A stretch of 7,437 nt of DNA. Origin: Phocaeicola plebeius (GTDB lineage: Bacteria > Bacteroidota > Bacteroidia > Bacteroidales > Bacteroidaceae). The stretch spans positions 1 to 7,437 of the forward strand of contig NZ_QSQT01000057.1 of the NCBI RefSeq assembly GCF_003437535.1. Reading direction: 5' to 3'. The notes under the pieces were generated by a model. That model was given only the letters and a program-made list of their open reading frames with translations. It was not told the origin of the DNA and made no database searches. Shown here one piece after another: positions 1 through 7,189 of this stretch. The position numbers and the translations under genes are program-made. Every line of letters starts with the position of its first letter. Position 1 is the stretch's first letter.

Positions 1-35
1 ATGTTTAACTTGTCCAACTTTTTGGGGTCACTTCA
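1..35. mobile_element. Probable terminus of an IS3-family (IS150-like) insertion sequence
   Basis: Read on the minus strand from base 35, the sequence begins TGAAGTGACCCC and continues AAAAAGTTGGACAAG. From memory, a TG-start followed by GTGACCCCAAAAAGTT(A/G)GAC is the usual terminal inverted repeat of IS150-group IS3 elements in Bacteroidetes. The outer TG (CA on the plus strand, bases 34-35) would be the element's edge, and the body would lie left of the window. No transposase codons can be seen here, so the call rests on the terminal motif alone. If correct, the insertion sits only 36 bp beyond the stop codon of the 7TM-HD gene. The target-site duplication cannot be tested from one end. 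Confidence 0.5.
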
Positions 36-40
36 TTTTG

Positions 41-60
41 AGACAGCCTCTTTCCTGTCT
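41..60. terminator. Short inverted repeat after the 7TM-HD gene, weak terminator candidate
   Basis: AGACAG (41-46) pairs with CTGTCT (55-60) across an 8-base loop. On the plus strand it is followed by TTT. On the minus strand, the direction of the gene ending at 72, it is followed only by CAAAAT, a poor U-tract. It could end transcription from the left, or be a weak terminator for the minus-strand gene. The stem is only 6 bp, so chance is a real alternative. Confidence 0.3.
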
Positions 61-71
61 TTTCCAGTTAT

Positions 72-2129
72 CTACTTCTTCAACTCCGGATAACTGATAC
101 GAGTATGATACATTGTTTTCAACTTTTCCTTAAATACGGCTTTCACGGTAGCAATGTCTTTAAATGTAATCGGACATTCCTTGAAATAACCGTCCTGTAC
201 CTGACTGTCAATAATCTTTTCTACCAAAGCTGAGATGCTTTCTTCTGTGTACTCAGCCAGACTTCGTGAAGCTGCTTCTACAGAATCTGCCATCATCAGA
301 ATAGCCTGTTCCTTCGTAAAAGGATTGGGACCCGGATACCGGAAAGCTTCCTTGTCAACTTCTTCACCGGGGTGTTCGTTCTGATATGAAATATAGAAAT
401 ACTTGGTCAAACCTTTTCCATGGTGAGTACAGATAAAATCTTTTATTACCTGTGGTAGATCGTGCTTGTCGGCCAGTCTCATGCCATCGGTCACGTGACT
501 GATTACAATCTGTGCGCTCTGCTTGTAGCTCAACTGGTCATGAGGATTCACACCCGACTGATTTTCGGTAAAGAAAGCAGGGTTCAGCATTTTCCCAATG
601 TCGTGATACATAGCCCCCGTACGTACCAGCTGGCTGTTGGCTCCAATCCGGTTGGCAGCCGCAGCAGTCAGATTCGCCAACTGAAGGGAATGCTGGAACG
701 TGCCAGGTGCCACTTCCGACATCTCACGCATCAATTTATTATTGATATTGGATAACTCTACCAACGTAACATTCGAGGTAAAACCGAACATCTTTTCCAA
801 AATAAATAATAAGGGATAAGTAAACAGCAACAACATGCCGTTAATGATAAAATTGACATACATGTGTGTACTCAGCTGCGCCACATCGCTGACGTGTATC
901 AAATCGAGTGCCAGATACATCAATGCATACGTACAAGCCACAATCAGCGCACTGCGCAGCAATTGTGAACGCTGAGAGAGCTCCCTCAGACTATAGATAC
1001 CGGCCATACCAGCTGCTGTTTGCAACAATATAAACTCGTGAGGTGTACGAAGGCAAATCGAACAAAGCAGAATCGTTATGATATGGGCCACAAACGCCGT
1101 TCGTGAATCCAGAAAGATACGAATAATCAGAGGTATCATGGCAAACGGCACAATGTAAACACTCATAAATGCATGCTCTACCATCACAGAAGACAACACC
1201 GGGAAAGCTACAATGATGACAAAAAGCAGGGCCAATGTCCGGTGCTTCTTATAATAGTCATTCCGGAACAAATCCAGATAAATCATGAAGCAACCTATCA
1301 GTAACGCCACAAAAAGTGTTTGCCCGAGCAAAGTAAGACGCTTTTCTGTTACCGTTTCACTACGTTTGTTCCACTCTTTCTCCAATGATTTCAGGATATT
1401 ATACGTATGGCTGTCGATAATTTCTCCACGGTCTATGATTTTCTGTCCGTTCATTACAAAACCGTTAGCCCATGACAAATCGGAAAGCAAATCCTGCTTT
1501 GCAGCCTCTGATTTAGAAGCATCATACGAAAGGTTAGGCGCAATATATTCATTCAGATTGCACCGCTGTAGTAACAGTCGATGATAATGTACCGTATCTG
1601 AATAAATCAATGTTTCGTATGCCGTTTTAAAACTATAAAGGTCGCTCACATCCACTTGGTTTGCCGTATTCTTGTCTACCAATTGGATGGAACGTACACT
1701 GTCTTTACGCAACTTTTCCCAATCATTTGGTGCAAAGACTCCTTTCTCGTACACTAACTTCAGCAATCGTTCAATATGATGCTGATATGCTGGAGCGGGG
1801 ATAATACGATGTAAACTGTCGGTATACGCTTTCTTGAACTGCTGAATCATCCGGTCGGCCACCGTCTTGTCCATCTGATAATACGGACTATACAAGCGCA
1901 TGATACTATCCTGTTCCCGCTGCACTTCCGCATCATCCTTGTAGATAGGAAAATCGAACGAAGCCTGAAGCAGCCCATACTTCCAGGGTTTATTAATGTC
2001 AAATTGATAATTAAAACGTCCTTCTCGTGGCAGGAAATACACAATTACACACACTGTTACCACGAAAATGGCCAGTTTATATAACAGTCCTTTATAAGAA
2101 AACTGTTTCTCAGTTTGTAAACTTTTCAT
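72..2129 (-). CDS. pgpH: 7TM-HD family membrane phosphohydrolase (PgpH/YqfF-like, probable c-di-AMP phosphodiesterase)
   Basis: This 685-residue protein has the full PgpH/YqfF architecture. One N-terminal membrane helix (about residues 17-35) is followed by an extracytoplasmic domain (about 36-260), seven membrane helices (about 265-445) and a cytoplasmic HD phosphohydrolase domain (about 475-675). The metal-ligand pattern is intact: H480, the HD pair H509-D510 (in YHDIGK), H545, the HH pair H569-H570 (in THHGKG) and D615 (in MADSVEA). Characterised relatives such as Listeria PgpH hydrolyse cyclic di-AMP to pApA. That substrate is inferred here from family membership. I chose the ATG at 2129. 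An in-frame TTG at 2153 would add eight residues, but it lies inside the likely -7 promoter box and a palindrome, so it is probably not translated. The gene is divergent from gltX and appears monocistronic. A likely insertion-sequence end lies just past its stop. Confidence 0.88.
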   Translation of the reverse strand: MKSLQTEKQFSYKGLLYKLAIFVVTVCVIVYFLPREGRFNYQFDINKPWKYGLLQASFDFPIYKDDAEVQREQDSIMRLYSPYYQMDKTVADRMIQQFKKAYTDSLHRIIPAPAYQHHIERLLKLVYEKGVFAPNDWEKLRKDSVRSIQLVDKNTANQVDVSDLYSFKTAYETLIYSDTVHYHRLLLQRCNLNEYIAPNLSYDASKSEAAKQDLLSDLSWANGFVMNGQKIIDRGEIIDSHTYNILKSLEKEWNKRSETVTEKRLTLLGQTLFVALLIGCFMIYLDLFRNDYYKKHRTLALLFVIIVAFPVLSSVMVEHAFMSVYIVPFAMIPLIIRIFLDSRTAFVAHIITILLCSICLRTPHEFILLQTAAGMAGIYSLRELSQRSQLLRSALIVACTYALMYLALDLIHVSDVAQLSTHMYVNFIINGMLLLFTYPLLFILEKMFGFTSNVTLVELSNINNKLMREMSEVAPGTFQHSLQLANLTAAAANRIGANSQLVRTGAMYHDIGKMLNPAFFTENQSGVNPHDQLSYKQSAQIVISHVTDGMRLADKHDLPQVIKDFICTHHGKGLTKYFYISYQNEHPGEEVDKEAFRYPGPNPFTKEQAILMMADSVEAASRSLAEYTEESISALVEKIIDSQVQDGYFKECPITFKDIATVKAVFKEKLKTMYHTRISYPELKK

Positions 2130-2139
2130 GTTAAAAAGA

Positions 2140-2158
2140 TATTTTGCGTGCAAAATAA
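2140..2158 (-). promoter_or_regulatory. Putative 7TM-HD gene promoter -7 box within an 18-bp palindrome
   Basis: On the minus strand, bases 2158-2151 read TTATTTTG, matching the Bacteroidetes -7 consensus TAnnTTTG except at the second base. The box lies 21 bases upstream of the chosen ATG at 2129, which implies a leader of about 15 bases. No good TTTG -33 element is visible at the usual spacing. The same stretch forms a palindrome, TATTTTGC-GT-GCAAAATA (2140-2157), with perfect 8-bp arms. It could be an operator for the gene, or simply the consequence of an AT-rich motif on both strands. Confidence 0.4.
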
Positions 2159-2180
2159 GAAAAAAACGGGAAAATTAGAT

Positions 2181-2188
2181 TAATTTTG
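2181..2188 (+). promoter_or_regulatory. Putative gltX-waaA promoter, -7 box
   Basis: TAATTTTG matches the Bacteroidetes primary sigma -7 consensus TAnnTTTG exactly. It ends 26 bases before the gltX ATG, which implies a leader of roughly 20 bases. The -33 region is A-rich with no clear TTTG, so promoter strength cannot be judged. No Shine-Dalgarno sequence precedes the ATG, as is usual in this phylum. Confidence 0.6.
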
Positions 2189-2214
2189 CGGCGTATTTTT
2201 AGATAAAAACCACA

Positions 2215-3732
2215 ATGTCAGAAAGAAAAGTAAGAGTCCGTTTTGCACCAAGTCCCACTGGTGCATTGCATATCGGCGGCGTACGTACCGCTTTGTACAA
2301 TTATCTGTTTGCTCGTCAGCATGGCGGGGAACTGATTTTCCGTATTGAAGATACTGACTCACACCGTTTCGTTCCGGGTGCTGAGGAATACATTATCGAG
2401 TCATTCAAATGGTTAGGCATCCAGTTTGACGAGGGTGTCAGCTTTGGAGGAAACTATGGTCCGTACCGCCAGTCGGAACGCCGTGACATTTACAAGAAAT
2501 ATGTACAGGTGTTGCTCGATAACGGAAAGGCTTACATCGCTTTTGATACACCGGAAGAACTGGAAGCTAAACGTCAGGAAATTCCGAATTTCCAGTATGA
2601 TGCTTCTACACGTACTTCCATGCGCAACTCTTTGACTCTTCCGAAAGAAGAAGTGGACAAGTTGATTGCAGAAGGCAAACAATATGTAGTTCGTTTCAAG
2701 ATTGAGCCGAACGAAGACGTACATGTACACGACCTGATTCGTGGAGAGGTAGTTATCAACTCTTCTATCCTCGATGATAAAGTGTTATACAAATCAGCTG
2801 ATGAACTGCCTACTTACCACTTGGCGAACATCGTTGACGACCACCTGATGGAGGTATCACATGTGATTCGTGGGGAAGAATGGTTACCTTCAGCTCCGTT
2901 GCACGTATTGCTGTACCGTGCTTTCGGTTGGGAAGATACAATGCCTGAATTCGCTCACCTACCCTTGCTGTTGAAACCGGACGGAAACGGTAAACTGAGC
3001 AAGCGCGACGGTGACCGTTTGGGATTTCCTGTATTCCCATTGGAATGGCACGACCCGAAAACAGGAGAAGTCTCTTCTGGATACCGTGAATCAGGCTATC
3101 TGCCGGAAGCGGTTATCAACTTCCTGGCTTTGCTGGGATGGAATCCAGGTAACGACCAGGAAATTATGTCAATGGATGAACTCATCAAATTGTTCGACTT
3201 GCATCGTTGCAGCAAAGCTGGTGCGAAATTCGACTATGAAAAAGGGAAATGGTTCAACCATGAATATATCCTGATGAAGAGTGACGAAGAAATCGCACAG
3301 TTGTTTATGCCGATTCTGAAGGAACATGGCATCGAAGCTCCGATGGACAAGGTAGTTACTGTAGTCGGACTGATGAAAGGCCGTGTAAGCTTTATCAAGG
3401 AATTGTGGGATACTTGCAAGTTCTTCTTCGTAGCTCCGACAGAATATGATGAAAAGACAGTGAAAAAACGCTGGAAAGAAGATTCTGCCGAACGCATGAC
3501 CGAACTGGCTGCACTACTGGAATCATTGGACGATTTCTCACTGGCTCACCAGGAAGAAGTAGTTATGAAATGGATTGAAGATAAAGGTTACCACTTGGGT
3601 AATATCATGAATGCTTTCCGACTGACACTGGTTGGAGAAGGCAAAGGTCCTCACATGTTTGACATCTCGGCTGTATTAGGAAAAGAAGAAACAGTGGCTC
3701 GCATGCGCCGTGCAGTAGAGGTTCTCAAATAA
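2215..3732 (+). CDS. gltX: Glutamyl-tRNA synthetase
   Basis: This class I aminoacyl-tRNA synthetase charges tRNA-Glu with glutamate in the cytoplasm, using ATP. Its 505 residues fit the usual bacterial GluRS length. The N-terminal Rossmann fold opens with [14 protein letters not shown] (about residues 9-22), which contains the HIGH-type signature as HIGG (19-22). FRIEDTD (42-48), a GluRS hallmark, follows. The KMSKS-type loop is KLSKR at 260-264. The remainder (about 340-505) corresponds to the helical anticodon-binding region. The ATG at 2215 is well placed behind the -7 box, and the conserved [15 protein letters not shown] beginning leaves no room for another start. waaA follows after 8 bases on the same strand, so the two are probably one transcript. 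All catalytic motifs are intact and the gene looks functional. Confidence 0.97.
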   Translation: MSERKVRVRFAPSPTGALHIGGVRTALYNYLFARQHGGELIFRIEDTDSHRFVPGAEEYIIESFKWLGIQFDEGVSFGGNYGPYRQSERRDIYKKYVQVLLDNGKAYIAFDTPEELEAKRQEIPNFQYDASTRTSMRNSLTLPKEEVDKLIAEGKQYVVRFKIEPNEDVHVHDLIRGEVVINSSILDDKVLYKSADELPTYHLANIVDDHLMEVSHVIRGEEWLPSAPLHVLLYRAFGWEDTMPEFAHLPLLLKPDGNGKLSKRDGDRLGFPVFPLEWHDPKTGEVSSGYRESGYLPEAVINFLALLGWNPGNDQEIMSMDELIKLFDLHRCSKAGAKFDYEKGKWFNHEYILMKSDEEIAQLFMPILKEHGIEAPMDKVVTVVGLMKGRVSFIKELWDTCKFFFVAPTEYDEKTVKKRWKEDSAERMTELAALLESLDDFSLAHQEEVVMKWIEDKGYHLGNIMNAFRLTLVGEGKGPHMFDISAVLGKEETVARMRRAVEVLK

Positions 3733-3740
3733 GCTAAGAC

Positions 3741-4961
3741 ATGATTTATAATCTTATCATCGCTCTTTATACAAGTGCAGTCAGACTGGCTGCACTTTTT
3801 AATAAGAAAGTAGCCCTGATGGTCAAAGGAGAAAAAGAATCTTTTGATATTCTGCAAAAACAGATTATCCGCGGAGAAAAATACCTGTGGTTTCACGCAG
3901 CTTCTTTAGGGGAGTTTGAACAAGGACGCCCGCTGATAGAAGAAATTCGGAAAACCTATCCGCAGTACAAGATTCTCCAGACATTTTTTTCTCCTTCCGG
4001 ATATGAAGTGCGAAAGAACTATAAAGGGGCTGACATTGTCTGCTATCTTCCGCTGGACACACCGGACAACGTAAAGCGTTTTCTGGATCTGGCTCAGCCT
4101 TATATGGCCTTCTTCATCAAGTATGAATTCTGGCAGAACTACTTGAATGAACTTCAACGGCGAAATATTCCGGTTTACAGCGTATCTTCCATCTTCCGGA
4201 AAGAACAGATTTTCTTCCGCTGGTATGGCAAAAGTTACCGAAAAGTACTGAACACATTTACTCATCTGTTCGTACAGGATGAAGCGTCTGTACAATTACT
4301 CCGCACCATCGGTATTACTAACACCACTGTAGTAGGTGATACGCGTTTTGACCGGGTATTGGAAATCTGCCGTCAGGCTAAAGAACTTCCATTGGTAGAG
4401 AAATTCAAAGGAAACCATACTGCTTTTGTAGCCGGAAGTTCCTGGGGACCGGATGAGGATATTTTCATTCCTTATCTCAATACGCATCCGGAGGTAAAGC
4501 TAATCATTGCACCACACGTGATTGATGAAAGCCATTTGAAGGAAATCACCGGTAAACTGAACCGTACTGTAGTACGCTACACACAGGCTACGGAAGAAAG
4601 AGTGAAAGAAGCCGATTGCCTGCTGATTGACTGTTTCGGTTTACTGTCTTCCATTTACCGCTACGGAGAAATTGCCTATATCGGAGGTGGATTCGGGGTA
4701 GGTATTCACAATGTACTGGAAGCTGCCGTATATGGTATGCCAGTCATTTTCGGCCCCAACAACAAACGGTTCCGTGAAGCTCAAGGGTTGCTTCAATGCA
4801 AGGGTGGCTTTGAAATACAAGGAGCGGAGGATTTCAAGAAGATTATGGACAATTTCCTGAACAACTATGAAGCCTTGGATAAAGCTGGGAAAAAAGCCGG
4901 AAATTATGTACGAGACAATGCCGGTGCATTGGAAAAGATTATGCATACAGTGACTTTATAA
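3741..4961 (+). CDS. waaA: 3-deoxy-D-manno-octulosonic acid (Kdo) transferase
   Basis: WaaA (KdtA) transfers Kdo from CMP-Kdo to the lipid A precursor at the cytoplasmic face of the inner membrane, starting the LPS inner core. The protein has 406 residues, slightly shorter than E. coli WaaA (about 425). A hydrophobic N-terminal segment (about residues 3-20) fits the membrane anchor. The GT30 N-terminal motif HAASLGEFEQG (52-62) contains the probable catalytic base, E58 in SLGE. GSSWGPDED and GDTRFDRV are further family motifs. The C-terminal nucleotide-sugar site is GGGFGVGIHNVLEAA (315-329), with the conserved HNxxE ending at E327. The start lies 8 bases after the gltX stop, with no Shine-Dalgarno, which suggests co-transcription with or coupling to gltX. 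Whether it adds one or two Kdo residues cannot be read from the sequence. A strong hairpin terminator follows at 4980. Confidence 0.95.
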   Translation: MIYNLIIALYTSAVRLAALFNKKVALMVKGEKESFDILQKQIIRGEKYLWFHAASLGEFEQGRPLIEEIRKTYPQYKILQTFFSPSGYEVRKNYKGADIVCYLPLDTPDNVKRFLDLAQPYMAFFIKYEFWQNYLNELQRRNIPVYSVSSIFRKEQIFFRWYGKSYRKVLNTFTHLFVQDEASVQLLRTIGITNTTVVGDTRFDRVLEICRQAKELPLVEKFKGNHTAFVAGSSWGPDEDIFIPYLNTHPEVKLIIAPHVIDESHLKEITGKLNRTVVRYTQATEERVKEADCLLIDCFGLLSSIYRYGEIAYIGGGFGVGIHNVLEAAVYGMPVIFGPNNKRFREAQGLLQCKGGFEIQGAEDFKKIMDNFLNNYEALDKAGKKAGNYVRDNAGALEKIMHTVTL

Positions 4962-4979
4962 GTCGCAGAATCATACAAT

Positions 4980-5030
4980 AAAACGGAGCTGAAGCAAAGG
5001 AATCTATTCCTCTTACTTCAGCTCCGTTTT
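4980..5030. terminator. Bidirectional intrinsic terminator between convergent operons
   Basis: AAAACGGAGCTGAAG (4980-4994) pairs perfectly with CTTCAGCTCCGTTTT (5016-5030), a 15-bp stem flanked by A and T runs. The hairpin therefore has a U-tract in both directions: GTTTTCATT on the plus strand and TTTTATTG on the minus strand. It begins 19 bases past the waaA stop and ends 20 bases before the stop of the regulator gene, so it can serve both convergent operons. The 21-base loop contains a second small dyad, AGGAAT-CT-ATTCCT (4998-5011), which could extend the structure. Confidence 0.92.
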
Positions 5031-5049
5031 CATTATTATCTTCTATTGT

Positions 5050-5430
5050 TTATTCCTGAGACTTCATCCGTTCTTTCTTATAGTTCTCAAATAGTTCAGA
5101 TAAAGTTTCCATCGGGATATGCAGCAAATACATTTCCTTGAATACATCGGGTAATACTTGCTGGAGGAAAGTAGCCTTCCGAAGCTCAATAATCTTCTGA
5201 GCAGCTTCAGTTGCCACAAAATATCCCAAACCCCGCTTATTGTAAATAATACCCTGAGTCTGCAGATAATCATACGTACGAACCACCGTATTCGCATTCA
5301 CCTCCACGATTCCTGCATATTCTCGTACCGACAGGATACGTCCGCCTTCCTCATACACATCCTGAAGGATCTCATCCATGATACGGTCTGCTATCTGCAA
5401 ATAAATCGGTTTATTCTCTTTAAAAGTCAT
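5050..5430 (-). CDS. GntR-family transcriptional regulator, YtrA subfamily
   Basis: This 126-residue protein is a small DNA-binding repressor. The GntR winged helix-turn-helix occupies about residues 5-73. It includes the recognition region SVREYAGIVEVNANTVVRTY (34-53) and the wing motif RGLGYFV (66-72). The short C-terminal segment (about 75-120) has no room for the ligand domains of FadR or HutC types. It fits the two-helix dimerisation segment of YtrA-type regulators (B. subtilis YtrA is about 130 residues). I chose the ATG at 5430 because it overlaps the permease stop as ATGA, the usual sign of translational coupling. A GTG at 5439 would add three residues. The gene is last in the operon, after the ATPase and permease it presumably controls. 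Its likely target is the inverted repeat at 7190-7213, so it probably represses its own operon. The inducing signal is unknown. Confidence 0.9.
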   Translation of the reverse strand: MTFKENKPIYLQIADRIMDEILQDVYEEGGRILSVREYAGIVEVNANTVVRTYDYLQTQGIIYNKRGLGYFVATEAAQKIIELRKATFLQQVLPDVFKEMYLLHIPMETLSELFENYKKERMKSQE

Positions 5431-6308
5431 AGGCGCCACAGTTTTCGTTTAACAACTTCCGAACGAGTAAACAGCCGATATGACAGCCACCAGTTAAACA
5501 CAGTAAACAGAAGAAAGACAACTGAAATGATGGTCAGCAATCCATTTACGGTCTGGGGAGAATGTGGATAATTTTCATCTACTCTCCGAATAAGAAAAGA
5601 CCATATTCCACTATCTACTGAGCTCGCAAACAAAATTCCTCCTAAGATAGTTACAGCCAAACAAGCCCCTATCGTTTTCAGGAAAGGATGTTTGTACCAA
5701 AAACTTCCTCCCAAGATAAAAAGTGAATGATTCCATAAGCAGAATATCCACACAAGTAGCTGCATCAGCCACCAGGAATAAACAGACTCTCCTGTTGCGT
5801 CTACCGAAGCATGAGCCCATTTCATAGAAAATACTTCCACCAACATCGGCTGGCTATACACAGTCGGTAAATCAAACAAAGGCAACAACAGATAATGGGT
5901 AAGTTCCAAAGCCAGCAAGGCAACCAGAATCATCAACACAGTGCCTACTGTCACGAACAAAGCACGAGAGAAGAACTTCTCCAATTTCGTAGCTGGCAGT
6001 AATAAATAAGAAATACGTTTTTCCTTATTATCCATGCATTTCATGATTCGAGAAGCATAATATATCATTGCCACACTAACCACCATACCAATTATCCCCA
6101 ACATATTGCCGCAAAATCGCTCAAAAGAATAAACTTCAGGATAGCCTTCTTCCGTCCAGTGTTCTGCCGACCATAAAAAGCCCAACATCGGGAAAAAGCA
6201 GGCTGCAAAAATACCCAGCAAACCATAAAGGTTACTTTTCCAGTTTTCTATCAAATCGCGTCGCATGATATGCTGTACGCGTGTCATACTAAAAGTTGTC
6301 TCCATCAT
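5427..6308 (-). CDS. ABC-2-like transporter permease, six membrane helices
   Basis: This 293-residue membrane protein has about six hydrophobic segments, at roughly residues 27-46, 68-86, 116-144, 179-200, 208-229 and 253-276. That number is usual for an ABC-2-type permease subunit. The cytoplasmic stretch KEKRISYLLLPATKLEKFFS (95-114) resembles the LPASKLEKF motif that I recall from uncharacterised Bacteroidetes permeases beside YtrA-like regulators. It starts 10 bases after the ATPase stop and ends in an ATGA overlap with the regulator, so all three genes should be made from one mRNA. Only one permease is present, so the transporter would be a homodimer with two ATPases. Two adjacent ATGs (6308, 6305) are possible starts. 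The substrate is unknown. Relatives in Bacillus (Ytr) are induced by cell-wall-active antibiotics, but carrying that role over to this gene is speculation. Confidence 0.82.
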   Translation of the reverse strand: MMETTFSMTRVQHIMRRDLIENWKSNLYGLLGIFAACFFPMLGFLWSAEHWTEEGYPEVYSFERFCGNMLGIIGMVVSVAMIYYASRIMKCMDNKEKRISYLLLPATKLEKFFSRALFVTVGTVLMILVALLALELTHYLLLPLFDLPTVYSQPMLVEVFSMKWAHASVDATGESVYSWWLMQLLVWIFCLWNHSLFILGGSFWYKHPFLKTIGACLAVTILGGILFASSVDSGIWSFLIRRVDENYPHSPQTVNGLLTIISVVFLLFTVFNWWLSYRLFTRSEVVKRKLWRL

Positions 6309-6318
6309 GTCGTGTCAT

Positions 6319-7170
6319 TTATTTTTCATTAAAAATCGCTTGTATTTTCTCACGTTCCGTCAGCAGAGCATTAAACAGAAGTTCCAGGTTCAACGGGCTC
6401 TCTTCTCCTGCAAGATTGGGCCATATCACACTGTTTCCATGCACAGAGGGCTGCACGAAAAGAACGTCATCTGTCGGTTCATTCATGCCCTGCTCCGCAA
6501 ACAACAGTTTATCTGTAATGTCTACTACCGAGCGGTTCAATAACACTTCATTTCCGTCAATCACTACCACCTGATCCAGCAAACGGTCAATATCCCGTAC
6601 CTGATGAGTAGATACCACTACCGACTTCTCTTCCGTCATACCTGAAGCTATTACTTTCCGGAATTGACTTTTGGAAGGGATATCCAATCCATTGGTCGGT
6701 TCATCCATCAGAAGCAAGGAGGTATTGGCTGCCAGCGCGAAACACATATAAGCCTTTTTCTTCTGTCCCATGGACAACTCTCCTAGATGAATATCTTCAT
6801 TCAAATCAAAATCGGCCAAGCATGTCCGCAACAACTCCTGGCTGAAACGGGGATAAAACGGTGCATTCACTTTCACAAACTGCTGTAAGCTTAAATTGGG
6901 TAAAGTGAATTCTTCCGGAACCAAATACATATCCTCCAGGGTTACCGGCAGGCGTTTTTGTACGTCCCTCCCTTTCATCCAGACAGAACCGTTTTGTGGA
7001 CGTAACAAGCCACTCATCAAATAAAGTAAAGTAGATTTACCGGTCCCATTCTTTCCCAAAAGACCAATTACCTTTCCAGCCTCCATTTCCAATGAGAAAT
7101 CTTGAAAAACGGAGGCTTTCTTTCCATAACTGAAGGTTAACCCTTCGATTTTTATCATAGACGTGTTCAT
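6319..7170 (-). CDS. ABC transporter ATP-binding protein (YtrB/CcmA-like)
   Basis: This 283-residue ABC ATPase should power the adjacent permease at the cytoplasmic face of the inner membrane. Walker A is GKNGTGKST (39-47). The ABC signature is LSMGQ (132-136), with Met in place of the usual first Gly. Walker B is LLLMDE (152-157) with catalytic E157, followed by the D-loop region PTNGLD. The switch histidine is H189 in STHQ. At the Q-loop position the sequence reads VPEEF (84-88), with Glu where Gln is standard. Similar Glu forms occur in ABC-2 exporter ATPases, so activity is not in doubt. About 80 residues follow the nucleotide-binding core, as in BcrA/CcmA-type subunits. The ATG at 7170 leaves a leader of about 38 bases from the predicted transcription start. 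An in-frame ATG at 7158 is an alternative. It is the first gene of the operon. Confidence 0.93.
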   Translation of the reverse strand: MNTSMIKIEGLTFSYGKKASVFQDFSLEMEAGKVIGLLGKNGTGKSTLLYLMSGLLRPQNGSVWMKGRDVQKRLPVTLEDMYLVPEEFTLPNLSLQQFVKVNAPFYPRFSQELLRTCLADFDLNEDIHLGELSMGQKKKAYMCFALAANTSLLLMDEPTNGLDIPSKSQFRKVIASGMTEEKSVVVSTHQVRDIDRLLDQVVVIDGNEVLLNRSVVDITDKLLFAEQGMNEPTDDVLFVQPSVHGNSVIWPNLAGEESPLNLELLFNALLTEREKIQAIFNEK

Positions 7171-7189
7171 GTTGTAAATAAATTATATT

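Noticed and set aside
462..755. 97-codon plus-strand open frame within the 7TM-HD gene
   Set aside because: It is antisense to the HD domain, including metal ligands H480, H509-D510 and H545, and has no independent support.
3906..4295. 129-codon minus-strand open frame antisense to waaA
   Set aside because: waaA is unmistakable by its GT30 motifs over this whole stretch. The antisense frame shows no motif and is a by-product of codon use.
5158..5571. 137-codon plus-strand open frame antisense to the regulator and permease
   Set aside because: It lies opposite two well-supported coding regions, matches no family, and has no promoter or sensible N-terminus.
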